The notes under the pieces are model-generated. The model was not told the origin of the DNA. It was given only the letters and a program-made list of their open reading frames with translations, and searched no databases. A program made the translations under genes and the position numbers. From Eutreptiella sp. 'Long Island Sound 2002' (taxonomy: Eukaryota; Euglenozoa; Euglenophyceae; Eutreptiales; Eutreptiaceae), in the NCBI GenBank assembly GCA_964036045.1, contig OZ038385.1, forward strand, positions 36,240,063 to 36,304,062: DNA of 64,000 nt, given 5' to 3'. Within the stretch, counting starts at the first letter, position 1, and each line of letters opens with the position of its first letter. This document shows, one piece after another, positions 12,201-21,434 of the stretch.

Positions 12201-15200
12201 AAATTAATACAGTCCCTACGCCGACTGTAGCTTGGACAAGGCCGTAGACCCCGAGGTTCAAAAAGAGAAGGTTGCATGGTGAGCTGGTGCAGGAAAGGGG
12301 AATATAATGCACAAATATCCCCCAAGTCAGAGCTATGTGGGTTCAAGTGGGCAAACACTCACAACAGATGTGTCCATGACCCTGTGTAGCTTGCAAATTT
12401 GTCACCAAACCCATGTCTTCTGTGGCCGCACTACATTTGTACCGAAACAAATTAGGTACCAAACTAATACGGTCCCTACGCCCGCTGTAGCTTGGACAAG
12501 GGCGTAGCTTATCTGCAGAGCGGTGGAAAGTCCAGCAATACGTCCCCACCGACAGACGTATGCCCTCATCAAGTATCACGCGGCGGAGCCGCGACACACA
12601 TTGTCCCATCTGTCCAGCAACGCTCCACAGCTCATCCTCGGATACGGCGCCGGAGGCGCCGCCACAGTTCGTCAGGATAGGTCCGGTCACCCTCCCTACC
12701 CTCAGCAGGAACTGGGTTGAGCTGGCTGGGACCTCCGAAAGTAAAAACCACCCCCCGTGTCGACCACTACGATGAACCCCCAGCGGCCTGCCCGCCGGGA
12801 TTCGAACCCACGACCCATGACGTGGGAGACAAGCGTGTTTACAAGGGCGTAGCTTATACAAGGGGGGGGGGGGTACGTTTATCCCAGGAACACCCCTGAA
12901 AACCACCCACCTACAGAAGGATGCATGATCAATTCAAAATAGCATCGGGGGTGCAGACTTCAGGACCCTGGGACCCATGGCTATCGGTGATGGAAAACAG
13001 CCGACTTTTCGCACAGCACGCCGACAGCGCACGGTGCGCCCCCTTTGTGCCCGCCTCCCCCATCCCAACAGGGAACGGCCGTGACCAGACACGCACAGAC
13101 GTGCACACAGCTCGGACCTGATGTGAGAGGTGCTGCATGTTGTGATCATGCCCATCAAAGTACGCGGCAACGCCATGGGTCTTGAACAGAGGCACCAGCG
13201 CTTCCGCAACGCCTGCTCCGCCGGGGTAATGGCCCCCAGAATACACGGGATGATGCCCCACCACCAACACCCAATCCGCCTTGGACTGACTGATCACCTC
13301 CTGAACCCATTTCTGCTGCCTCTCGACCACCTGCAACACATGCCATATGCATGTGGCCCCCGGCCAGGCCCATGAGCCCGACCTTGAACAGAAGAGGGTG
13401 TGGGGAATGGGGCCGAGAAAGGGGGCGTTCGGGCCTGTGGTTGGGAAAGCGGGGGGGGGGGGGGGGCGTGACTGATGCTATGCAAAGGGGCAGTGCACTG
13501 GGACTGGCTCGACAGTGCGCAGCAAACCAGCTGAAACAATTGTCTTGGAGACTGTTTCCAGCCCATGATTCCCCCCGGACGCAGGGGCACAAAATTAACC
13601 GATCCATCATCCCTCACTTTTTTTTTTGCTCAGACTCACGTGGGCCTCGTAAGTGCTCGGTCAGACGGACCGGATCATGCTGACCGTCTAAGTCCAACAT
13701 CTCTGTCCCGTGTGATCTGCAGTTCACATGCCGCCTGTAGCGGTGGGACGTACATTCGGACTCTGGATTCCAGCCACCTGGGTATGCAGCAGTCAGTTGC
13801 CAATTAAACCTCAGAAACGACGGATGAGCAGGAGGCAAATGACCCCAAGGGACCACAACGGCACCGTTTAGGGGCAGTAAAAACGTTTCATGGAGCTCAT
13901 GGCATCAATCAGCCTGGGGAGCATAAAAAACATGAATTCTCCGATCAGCAAAACTAAAGCATGCAAATTTCAGACGGTTGTCACCCTTTTTATTGCAGCG
14001 ACCCCAGAAAACCCACAAATTGGCAGAACAAATTGGCGAAATCCGCAAAAGCCGGCTGCCGATTTGGGGGGTCGCGGTGGGGGTGGGGGGTTTGGTAAAC
14101 AAATGATGACTCTCCAAGACCCCTCATCGCACGCACTCCCCCCCCCCCAAAAAAAAAACCATTTTCACTTTTACAGGCTGTAAAGGCGTTGGCCACGAGG
14201 GAACGAAAGCGGCTCTTGTTCGTTAACACCCCCCCTACCCTTTCCAAAACAAAATGAGCATTCAAATCTGGGATCCCCAACCAACCAACCAACCGGGTGT
14301 CTGGGGGGAAGTCGGTAGCTTTGCTGATGGTATTCCCAGTGCGAACCTCCCCATCCCTTGCCTGAAACAAGGGGAGTGCACGTGCCACCCAGGGAAAAGG
14401 GGGTGAACTGCACAGAGAGTGGCAGTATTGACAGTATTGATGTCCGCCTTTGTCGTTCGTTGTTTAGGGAGCGTTGCTTAGGGAGCAGAACACCACCTTC
14501 TTGGCGGTTCTGGATTCATGACTGTGCGATCCGGTGGAGACCAAGACGATGGCATGCGTATCAATCCAAATGAGCTGTACGGAGCCCGCACCCTGTTTGC
14601 TCTCAATCGTCTCTGTGAAATAGTAGTCTGGCTGGTACCAGCGCGGGGACAGTGCAGTCCGCCCAAAATACGCGGAGTGATTGCGCCCCCAGTCGTGGTT
14701 CCCAAGGATGTTGTACCACCGCGTCTGCAAAGAGGGTGCCGTGTAGACTTTGTCAAACGTCTGCTCGAATCTGAAACCGAAAAGGATGGGTTTTGGTCGC
14801 CCGCATATTTGTCCATCGTGTTCAAAGCAGATGGGGCGGCAGGGGGTCAGGCTGCAATGTCCGCATTGGGCTCTGGCGGCGCCTGCCACACCACGGCTGT
14901 CATCGCCCACTGTCCAGCCTGGGTCCTGCAGGGGGAGTACTTGCGCCGCACATGCGCCGCGCGCTACTGTGTTTTGCCGCGGGTACACCTGGAACGTCCT
15001 GATTTTTACCCCTTCCCAACATGGCCCCTCAAGAGAAGGCCACAAAAATTGCAAAAAAAAAGCGCCTCCTTCCCACAAACATGGCACAATCAAAAGCACA
15101 AGACAATTGGCACCCGCTGCGTACTCTTTGAAATGGCCCCTGGTCCAGAATGGCCCTTCTCAAATAAGTCCCCGCCCAACACACACTTGCAATCCCCACC

Positions 15201-17666
15201 CCCCAAATGTCAGGCCGGTCCCCCCCCCCATGGGGGGGGTTTGCAAGGGGGAGAGGGGTGATTACAAAGGGGGGGCAGGGCGTTGCTTGAGCGGAGGGGG
15301 GAGGGGGGAGTGACCTAATTAAAAAACAGACAAATGCAAACCAGAGGTAATGCACTCCACAGGAGGGGGGAGGGGGGGAGGGGGTCCAGGGGAGGGGAGC
15401 CCCGCTCCCCCCCCTGCCGGAATGAACCATATCAACCAGGAATTGCAAAAATGCACCACATTGACCCATTCAGCATATACATTTGTCATAATGTCTGAAC
15501 ACAGGTACTCAAATCATCTTTTTGGGTCCATACATTGTGCCCTCACCTAAACACCACCAGGCAACACAAACAGGAAACACGGTGGAATGCTCATTGTTAT
15601 CAAATTGTTTGCCGAAGATCAATCAGATTTGGACTCACCTGAGCTGGGCTCACCAACACCAATGTCATCCTCTTCTGAACTGGAAGAGGAACCAGAAGAA
15701 TCTGAGTTGGATGACGAGTCACTGCTTGGAGCAAACACATCATGGAGTGTTCAGAAAAAGTGTGGAACATGCTTGTGTGTCACATATGCCTCTTGCCTTT
15801 TCTTCCCAGTCCATCTATCTTGGAAGCGAAAATAAAGGATTGCGTTTACAACATCGTTGCGTTTTGCGCAGGGACACGGTTGGACCGGGGTGCTGAATAA
15901 TGCACTTATGGGACGCTGGGACATGGTGTCTACAATAGAGGGAAGAAAGGACACAGTGGAGTGACCAAAGAACCCTGCTATAGGTGCGCCGAAGGCGCGG
16001 GAGGAAAAAATTGGCCCAAATGAAAAAACGTTCCCAGAACCATGATTCTCAGGTGAATTAGAGCGGAGGAGGGAGGGAGGGCGTCCAAGGGAGGGAGGGA
16101 GGGGGTCAGGGGGGAGGGGTCCCCCCCCTGCCGGAATGAAAATTAAAGCAACGCCCTGGGGGGGGGGGGGTGCATTTACAGAGGTGCCCGGCGCGAGAGG
16201 ACAAATCCAAACGGCAACACAACACCTTCGCTGTGGACGTTGCCAGATAGCCGCGCCCCGCGCGCGCCGTGTCGGGTGCTTCCCCTCAGGCTACCTTGTT
16301 CCTGCGGCACCAGCGCACCTTCTGTTGATTGGTTCTCACCTCACTCCCTGGCCCTCCCCGTCTGTCCCTTTTTCCCTGTGTACTGGACAAGTTCCAGGTC
16401 CCTTGAACTCTACCGGATTAGGGGGCACACTGGGGAAGGGTCATCCCGTGGCTGCGTGCCCCGCTGAACCCACTCGGTCCACACAACTGCGGGTGGTGCC
16501 CCCCTTGTCCATCCCCCTCCCGCGCGGGGGGGGGGGGGTCACTTGGCCCATGAACAATAAGAAATCAATAGGAAATCACAGGCGCCGAAGGTGCTGAAGA
16601 AAAGTTTTAGTTGGACATACTAGAATTCAGGGTGCTGTTGTGTGGTGTCCGCCCCCCCTGGGGCGTCATTTGGTGACAGTCCCCCCTGGAATGGGGGGGG
16701 GAACCGTCGTCCCTTAGGGGGGGGGGATGGGCGTGGGGGCCGGTATGTGGTACCACCTAGGTAGTAATCATCGACCCACGCGCCACCTGCAGCCACCGGG
16801 TTTCCCTAAACTCACTGGCATCGTCCATATCCGTGAGGTTTAACGTCGGGAAAATGTTGGGCAAGGCAACAACGAACCCAAAACGCAACCGCCACCCAAC
16901 ACTCACTTCGATGCCATCCCCGTCTATAACGTCAATGCTGACGCCTGAGAAACAATCTGCTCAATGAAGTTCCCCTGGAATTCGAGCCACACTGTATTCC
17001 AGAATCAAGGAGTCGTAGTCGGCGCCCTGCACACCACCAGCAGCTGTTGGTCAAGTCACGGCGCTTGGCCTACATCAACAAACAAAATTCAGCCGGCAAC
17101 TGCCAACAATTGGCAGTTGGACGCCGGCAGTCAGCCGTCAACCGCCGGCGATTGGCCATGAACCGCCGGCGGTTGGTCGGCTAACCACCGCCTTGAAGGG
17201 TGGCCCTAAAGGGCTGTCCTTTGATGAAGAGAGAAAACGAACAACTTGACAAAGGACACCCTGAGTGGGTGTGAGCGTTTGCATGCCATTTGTGGCTCTG
17301 GTTTGTGATGTGGACTCCAAGACATACAAGTTCACAGGGCAAAAGCAGGTGCACCATTCATTTGAATTGGAGCATGAGAAACATACCAGGCTGGTTAATT
17401 GGAACCCTGGCCGGACCCGCCCTGCTGAGGTGTGAGGGTGGAAACCTGACAGATTGTGCATTGTTGGGACATCCCCCGTATCGCGTGTCATAAAAATGGT
17501 CTCCCACTCCGGTTACAAAGTCGATGTTCAGCTGCGCCCCCACTGTACCCATCCATTTGGCAACGTGGTACTGGTTCGGACAGTCACAGCCCCAGTCTCC
17601 CACGGCCAAGAACCGTAGAGCTCTGGCATCTACCAGGAGGGCTAAGAGCAAGTACCATGAATGCAT
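3150..17666 (-). CDS. Purple acid phosphatase (tartrate-resistant type), gene with exons and introns
   Basis: A secreted binuclear metallophosphoesterase that hydrolyses phosphate monoesters at acidic pH. Proposed exons, 5' to 3': 17666-17471, 16944-16907, 14763-14548, 13330-13118, 6213-6038 and 3267-3150. They total 957 nt with every junction in phase, giving about 318 residues against roughly 325 for mammalian ACP5. A signal peptide (LLLALLVDARA) opens the protein. All family metal ligands are visible: GDWG, GDHFY, GNHD, VGHH and GHDH. The fourth intron is about 6.9 kb and holds an RNase H relic and repeat copies. Some splice sites, especially those of the first, third and fifth exons, were chosen by phase and by alignment to known proteins recalled from the family, so small shifts or one more micro-exon (13700-13671) are possible. 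The last exon is the least certain. Confidence 0.85.
3889..3945 (+). repeat. 15-bp tandem repeat
   Basis: About four copies of GCCCGCGGCAGTGCGGAT-like units, ending in CGGACGCC. It lies in the region 3' of the acid phosphatase gene's fifth exon. Confidence 0.75.
4395..4590 (+). repeat. Dispersed copy of the 3' part of the 1.2-kb tandem unit
   Basis: Shares CCGTCTCCGGGACAGCC, then GTCAAACAGGACAAGTCATC, then the module GAGAGGCCAATAGGCGCTGC ending in poly-C with 42178-42376. A second, shorter copy of the final module lies at 3968-4035. The copies are diverged but co-linear. Confidence 0.75.
6038..6213 (-). CDS. Acid phosphatase exon 5 (C-terminal beta strands)
   Basis: Starts after an ATCCAG acceptor with NVEYFVNGNGGLNVDS, matching the family segment after GHDHNLQ (VGYVLSGAGNF type). 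It continues through GGFTAVQLESKASMKVEYYG, equivalent to GGFAYVEIS. The donor is AAAG|GTCG, phase 2. It lies 6.9 kb from exon 4. Confidence 0.85.
6395..6620 (+). repeat. Hairpin repeat family, copy 1
   Basis: Begins CCTTGTCTAAGCTAC and, 35 bases later, carries the near-complement GTGGCTTAGACAAGG, flanking GGTCCCTACG. A shared tail follows (ATAATGCACAAATATCC, TGTCCATGACTCCATGT). The same modules recur at 8190, 12174, 35538, 51244 and 52180. Confidence 0.8.
6650..6790 (+). repeat. G-tract repeat with telomere-like TTAGGG
   Basis: Three imperfect copies of CCGGGGGTCGGGG with G runs of 10-13, followed by GGGGGTTAGGGTTAGGGTC. Strong potential for G-quadruplex on the plus strand. Confidence 0.7.
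6791..8050. other. Unassigned intronic sequence with CCCATTTT-rich repeats
   Basis: Lies inside the large acid phosphatase intron. It contains diverged direct repeats of GCCCATTTTGG with TCCAAAA segments at 7570-7630 and 7710-7770, spaced about 150 bp apart. No coding match was found. Confidence 0.5.
8190..8300 (+). repeat. Hairpin repeat family, partial copy
   Basis: Carries the shared block ATTTGTCACCAAAACCATG, then TGCACTACATTTTGTACC, then CGGTCCCTGCTGTAGCTTAG. It ends at a poly-G tract. Confidence 0.75.
9624..9680 (+). repeat. Threefold 17-20 bp repeat
   Basis: Three copies of CCTGGTCAGCTCGAACCC starting at 9624, 9644 and 9661. Confidence 0.8.
9895..9965 (-). repeat. tRNA-like (SINE head-like) sequence
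   Basis: The minus strand reads CGTGGCTCAGTGGATAC (A-box-like) and, about 45 bases on, GGTTCGAACCCC (B-box). The spacing suits a tRNA promoter, but the acceptor and T stems do not pair, so it is read as a tRNA-derived repeat rather than a working tRNA. Confidence 0.45.
10025..10666 (-). CDS. Coding-like open frame, probably retroelement relic, unrecognised
   Basis: A 213-codon frame with even composition: a basic Gln-rich start (QQRYGPYTHIQPTPKKVKPQ), then AQALSQLDAIANEG-like helix, then IWLRLDQPHGTRMHCEIVDN and a Trp-rich WHPFQWEAILHC. It follows the RNase H frame at 11560-10903 in the same direction inside the phosphatase intron, so it may belong to the same retroelement. I do not recognise the domain. 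Confidence 0.4.
   Translation of the reverse strand: MPSGRTQQEKGSHQQRYGPYTHIQPTPKKVKPQQERQRFKVQALSQLDAIANEGLQAVEAELTTMAGARNQQIWLRLDQPHGTRMHCEIVDNHGEPLQMSNQELYSVMVQLNWTLKTQALANMQVQWRPKSAGKWHPFQWEAILHCPTAEGHRAVPSSVSRTGDCMHVWLAGRADLLRLFQRTLFRQADPVPGDAVRFLYTLLNTPRCERRYA
10903..11560 (-). pseudogene. Truncated RNase H domain with acidic/basic tail (retroelement relic)
   Basis: The frame encodes the second half of an RNase H fold: LAILTDSQYLQLG (third catalytic Asp strand), then VRWEHVPAHVNVQGNEMANG (the family's H-x-GNE-AD region). The first half is absent, cut at a poly-G tract. A long Ser/Glu-rich linker ends in STDVSDTRRQRKKRRLRKRR. The 51.5-kb RNase H relic has the same layout and a similar tail, so both come from one element family. 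It lies in the phosphatase intron. Confidence 0.7.
12174..12511 (+). repeat. Hairpin repeat family, long copy
   Basis: Contains the block CAGTCCCTACGCCGACTGTA, TGCACAAATATCC, TGTCCATGACC, the CATGTCTTCTGTGGCCGCAC segment, and a second CGGTCCCTACGC with GTAGCTTGGACAAGGGCGTA. The motif thus occurs at both ends of the copy. A fragment (AAGGGCGTAGCTTATACAAG) recurs at 12842. Confidence 0.8.
12785..12842 (-). repeat. tRNA-like sequence with B-box
   Basis: The minus strand reads GTGGGTTCGAATCCCGGCGG, a perfect B-box context, preceded by GTCTCCCACGTCATGGG. No full cloverleaf could be drawn. Likely a tRNA-derived repeat. Confidence 0.4.
13118..13330 (-). CDS. Acid phosphatase exon 4 (VGHH and GHDH motifs)
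   Basis: A 71-codon exon between TTGCAG and GTCCGA, phase 0 at both ends. It encodes VVERQQKWVQEV, then WVLVVGHHPVYSGGHYPGG, then FDGHDHNMQHLSHQ. The His residues of VGHH and GHDH are three of the seven metal ligands. Both splice sites are supported by smooth alignment with the flanking exons. Confidence 0.88.
13671..13700 (-). CDS. Possible extra acid phosphatase micro-exon
   Basis: Thirty nt between GAG and GTCCGT, phase 0 at both ends, encoding MLDLDGQHDP. It would fill part of the 20-residue gap between the IDT strand and the VVERQQKW helix. A wider reading ends at a consensus GTGAGT but breaks phase. Very short, so uncertain. Confidence 0.25.
14548..14763 (-). CDS. Acid phosphatase exon 3 (GNHD motif)
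   Basis: Encodes TFDKVYTAPSLQ, WYNILGNHDWG and, near its end, LIWIDTHAI. GNHD supplies the bridging Asn ligand, and IDT matches the conserved strand LDT of the family. The acceptor at 14764 (GAG) is chosen for phase; an alternative CAG lies seven bases upstream. The donor is taken as ATC|GTC. Family members have about 20 more residues after this strand, so a short exon may be missing, and 13700-13671 is one candidate. Confidence 0.8.
15276..16158. mobile_element. Putative 0.88-kb element with 13-bp inverted ends
   Basis: The left end CAGGGCGTTGCTT (15276-15288) is exactly inverted at the right end AAGCAACGCCCTG (16146-16158). Both ends abut poly-G tracts, and inside each end is a copy of a G-rich block finishing CCCCCCTGCCGGAATGA (15362-15425 and 16075-16138). 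The middle holds a Ser/Glu-rich coding-like stretch (15587-15835 plus, or its complement). No target duplication could be fixed because of the poly-G flanks. Confidence 0.4.
16907..16944 (-). CDS. Acid phosphatase micro-exon 2 (38 nt)
   Basis: A TCTCAG acceptor and a consensus GTGAGT donor bound 38 nt that enter in phase 1 and leave in phase 0. The encoded VSIDVIDGDGIE joins QTFDKVYTAP of the next exon. It fills the segment between GDxFY and the RFQETF-like helix of mammalian ACP5 with the expected length. Confidence 0.65.
17284..17433 (+). pseudogene. Coding-like fragment in phosphatase intron 1
   Basis: A plus-strand frame with protein-like sequence (LVCDVDSKTYKFTGQKQVHH, then EHEKHTRLVNWNPGRTRPAE) ends in a stop at 17433. 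It is opposite to the host gene, so probably an inserted element relic. A weakly similar stretch (GSKSYTLKGKLMCHQQQ) occurs at 37594. Family unknown. Confidence 0.3.
17471..17666 (-). CDS. Acid phosphatase exon 1 (signal peptide, GDWG and GDHFY motifs)
   Basis: ATG at 17666 starts a hydrophobic signal peptide followed by LRFLAVGDWGCDCPNQYHVA and the motif GVGDHFYDT. These give the first Asp ligand and the Asp/Tyr pair responsible for the purple colour in this family. The donor is placed after GGA T (phase 1), a GTCCCA site of weak consensus that fits the micro-exon at 16944. Confidence 0.85.
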
Positions 17667-20012
17667 GGCTCAACACACATGGTTAGGTCATGATAAGCAC
17701 CTGTGCTGTGTGGTGAAGATGGGCAGAAGCACAGGACAGCAGGGCGGATGGCAAAGAAAAACGGCCCACAGGGCACAGCAGCGTATGAGATCCTCGGCAG
17801 CACCTCCTCTGGGTTCACTTGCACCACAGACAGCACAGCAAAGTGGGCACTCATGCTGCTCATAAGTCAGTACCCCGAACTCGGCTTACAGTGTCTATTT
17901 TTTCTGAGCCCTTTTGCTGTTTTTTTTTGTGAATATTCGATCTGTTTCTTGGATAATCATCTCAAAATGTGCCGGCGGCCTGTTGGATGACCCTGTGGCA
18001 ATTTTAATGTGGCGCTATTTTTGCTCGAACTACTGTGACCCAGTTGGTGGAGGTCCTAGCGCAGGTGGTCCCACCACCCAAAGCCAGGAAACAGTACAAA
18101 AAAATGGGAACCCCAGCACCAACAAAGGCACTTGACATCGCAGAGGAAAAAGGCTCCGGTCGTGTGGCCTTGTCGGTGCTCCGGGGATTGTTTCCCAAGG
18201 TATATGGGTCCCTTATGGAGACAAGACAGTGACAGTGCATCAGACACTGACATGGTGTGGGCAAAGAGTGCGCGTGATGTATGGGGACTGGGGACAAACC
18301 TCGTGCCAAACCCTCAACCAAGAGTGCAGCCAAACCTGCTGCCTAGGTGGCAGCCAAGCCTGCAGCCCAACCCGCAGCTAGAGAGCCCCATTCCTAATTC
18401 CTATGGCCCCTGTTGGGGCTTTGCAGCTCTTCAGAGTCAAATACTCCCGCCAAAAAACGTGGCACACAGGGCCAGTTTCTGAGTGGAGCTGGACATGCAT
18501 CCCAACAGACAGTTCCCCGCTCATTTGTGGTACATATGCCTCTGTATCTGCATGTCTTGTTTCGTGTTGCACGTCCGTGGGGGTGCGAGGATACCATTGT
18601 GTGCGGCCGCCTACTATCCGGGGGGGGGGGGGGCGGGGGGTACATTCAATTCTGTCCCAGGACCACAACAAGGCCAAATTGGGTGTGGTGCCCAAAAAAG
18701 AGCAAGAGTACCAAGCAAAGTCAGTTTGAGATATTTTGAAGTAGAAACAACGCCCGTGCAGGCTCTTGAACGAGATTTGGCTGGATTGGAGAACAATTTG
18801 CCCAATTACCTTGTGGGACAGACAGGCTAGGGCCACCAGACACAGAGTGTCAACCACACACAAAGGGAAGGTCAAAGTGAAATCCGCCCTCTGCCACTTG
18901 CTAGAATGCGGATACACCATGTTCCCGTTGCTTCCTACTTTGCACTGCAGCACAAGGACACTAACCACCCCACTTGTGATGTCCACCAGGACAACGGTTC
19001 TGCATGTTGATGGCGAACCCTCGTGGGGCCTGGTGCACCCCCTGTTGCACGCACTGCACACAGGGTGCATAGTTTCTGTGCTACTGGAAGTACGTGGCCC
19101 CATTGCATGCCTCACCCTGCTCGGGGTATGTGTCAATATTGCGGGTTACGGACAGTTGATGACGCTTCTAAACAAGAAGATGGCAATGACCTACTGTGAT
19201 TCAGTGCATTTTTTTGTGCTCTCTGGAGGCCATAGTTTTCCCTCATGTGTATGCAGTATGGGTTCTAGCATCAACTGTGCACGCAGTCCCCAACCAGCAT
19301 TCACACAGTGCATCGTCGCACCCAAAGTGGGGGACCGCTGTGTTCCGGGCACACTACCAAATATGGGGTTGTTGCCATTGCAATATGTTGCAAAGTGGGG
19401 ACCAGCAGCACATGGACCATTGCCATGGTATGCAACAAACAGAGGGATTGTTGCTGTGGTAAGGATGGGCTGCTTGAAGATACTCCCACTTTGTAGTGTA
19501 CCAGCAAAGCAACGTCTCCCCAAGGGGGGGGCGTTTCTGCGAAATGTGAAGTCATGGCGTTTTGCCTAAAATTGGCCACTTCGAAAAAAGAGGCGGGGGG
19601 ATTCGACCCCTTTTGCGCGCAACTGAAATTTTCCAACACGCTCCGCGGGGGGTTACCTTGGATGTGCACAAGTGTGTATTTGTCCATTTTTTGGGCATGC
19701 AGAAGGAAATTGGGGTGTGTTTTGCCTCAAAAGTGACGGATCTTTGAATGCTTACTTGATGCTGCTGCTTCACGTATCAGGTTTGGCAGAGATGCGGTGG
19801 CCTAAGGGGTTAGCATACAACAACGGAGGCCTCCACTCTACCTCCTCACCAATGCAGTGGTGGTTGTAGCCGCCCACATCAAAGGGGAATCAAAAGTGAC
19901 TACCTCACCCCTGCCTTCTCGGGGGCCCACATGAGGGCGGAAGTGCTACGTAACCCTTGGATTCTCGGGGGGTCCCCATTAAAGGGGACAAGAATGGCCT
20001 TCATCGGGTCGT
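17667..20012. other. Region 5' of the acid phosphatase, no firm gene
   Basis: Contains short protein-like frames, for example 18035-18232 plus (KARKQYKKMGTPAPTKALD) and a Cys-containing frame at 18394-18645 minus, none of which could be assigned. A core of the 85-bp repeat family lies at 19927-19990. The upstream promoter of the phosphatase should fall near 17.7-18 kb, but no motif is evident. Confidence 0.4.
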
Positions 20013-20019
20013 CAATTGC

Positions 20020-20105
20020 AAAATGTCCTAAGGGGTGGTCCTTAAGGGCGGCCCTGAAAAAGAAAAAAAATTGGTTCCTTAGGGACCACCTTGATCAGAA
20101 GTGGC
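20020..20105. repeat. Inverted repeat resembling the TTAA-element ends
   Basis: GGGGTGGTCCTTAAGGG is followed about 40 bases later by CCTTAGGGACCACCTT, its near complement. The sequence resembles the ends of the element at 26.9-29.1 kb (AGGGGTGTCCTTAA), so it may be a related short element. Confidence 0.45.
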
Positions 20106-20349
20106 CCAAAAGTGGCACATTGGCTGCAAAGGTCCATATCCTCAACACAAGGGGCAACTTTTCTCCAACTGCAGTGGGAGTGTGAGGTGGACTAAGCAAA
20201 CCCTTCACCCAAAAAAGGGGGGGGTTTCGGTTATATGAAAACCTTACTTTTGCCTAAAAATTTGGCCAACGAAAAAAAGGGGGGTTATGTAAAAACCCCC
20301 ATGTTGTCGTTCTCCGCAGATGCGCCCCCCCCCCCTGGGTCTCCCCCGT

Positions 20350-20567
20350 TGTAATGCGGATTTTTTTTCTTGCTCAGGAGCAGTAGGGTTCTCCATTGCT
20401 TGCACCATACCAAGAACAATCCCACTACAAAAATCAGAGATTTCTGCCCCATGGCCCTCAGCAGCAAAGCGGGCCAGAGCAGTTTTCTGGGGGATAACTT
20501 GAAGAAATGAGCACAAACTGCGTATTGTGTCTGCCAAAGAAAAAGGAAAACAGGGACATCCGTTCAT
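20350..20567 (-). CDS. Coding-like exon or fragment, unrecognised
   Basis: The frame reads FSLADTIRSLCSFLQVIPQK, then FAAEGHGAEISDFCSGIVLG and MVQAMENPTAPEQEKKSALQ, which is protein-like in composition. A second minus frame at 21000-20713 (AIDVDHMNMYPAGAIVNFQR, SVPATILAPSERG) resembles an SH3-like barrel strand pattern. They could be exons of one minus-strand gene or an element relic. No function assigned. Confidence 0.3.
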
Positions 20568-21170
20568 AGGGTTGTTTCATTTTTGCGCACTTTTGCGGGC
20601 CTTTTTATCGTTTCCAAGGCCTGGCCCTGAAAAATCAATTAATTTTTTGATTGTTATGGTTTCTGCAGATAAATACCACTGTGCCCACAGAATTAAACAT
20701 TTCCGCAAATCCTTAATATTTGTACGGTATCACCTTCGAATGAACCATCAGACCCTGCCCAAGATGGTGACGGGGTCTGAAGGAGCCACAATGCTCATGC
20801 ATGATGGTACGGTAGTCAGCACCGCGCTCTGAGGGGGCCAGAATCGTGGCAGGCACACTACTGCCCCATGAACGTTGGAAGTTGACAATAGCACCAGCTG
20901 GGTACATGTTCATATGATCAACATCAATGGCTGAAATTGCGAAAAACCGAAGTGTTTTGCATGATACAGGGTACAGTTGAATGCTAGAAATCTGAAATAC
21001 ACAGCAATGCATCAACAATACCACCTTCTCCACGGGGAATCCTTGCACGATGCACACACTGCGCGCTACTTTTAGACTAGGTCCTCCCTAAAGACGGACT
21101 CCCCCGTTTTTGCTTGACCACAGCTGAATGCCCTATGCGAGGCCGCATCACTGCTGATGAGGATGTATGA

Positions 21171-21434
21171 TTGTACCACAAGTGGAAACCGGAGTTTGAC
21201 GTGGATTCCCTCCTGCAAGCCACTTTGCCCCCCGGTCCAGTTGAGGATGAGGTGGACACATACGAGGCTTTGGCACTAGCTGGTAGGGTGAGTGAGCTTT
21301 CAAATGCCGCCACTGCGGAGCATTCTGATTTTCTACTTCGTGGACAATTGAACAGAAAAGAGGATATGTGTGTGGCTTTCCGCATTTTGCATGATGTCTT
21401 ATGTAAGGGGAAAGCAGCTTGCATTTGTCTTTAG
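21171..21434 (+). CDS. Coding-like exon, unrecognised
   Basis: An 87-codon frame with strong protein character (HKWKPEFDVDSLLQATLPPG, DEVDTYEALALAGRVSEL, LNRKEDMCVAFRILHDVLC). A stop precedes it by two codons, so as an exon it would need an acceptor near 21162. It lies upstream of the plus-strand RNase H remnant, and a link is possible but unproven. Confidence 0.35.
   Translation: MYHKWKPEFDVDSLLQATLPPGPVEDEVDTYEALALAGRVSELSNAATAEHSDFLLRGQLNRKEDMCVAFRILHDVLCKGKAACICL

Noticed and set aside
18394-18645. piggyBac-like C-terminal cysteine cluster
   Set aside because: CRYRGIC and VCWDAC look suggestive, but the spacing is off, the other frames are equally plausible and no piggyBac core is visible nearby.
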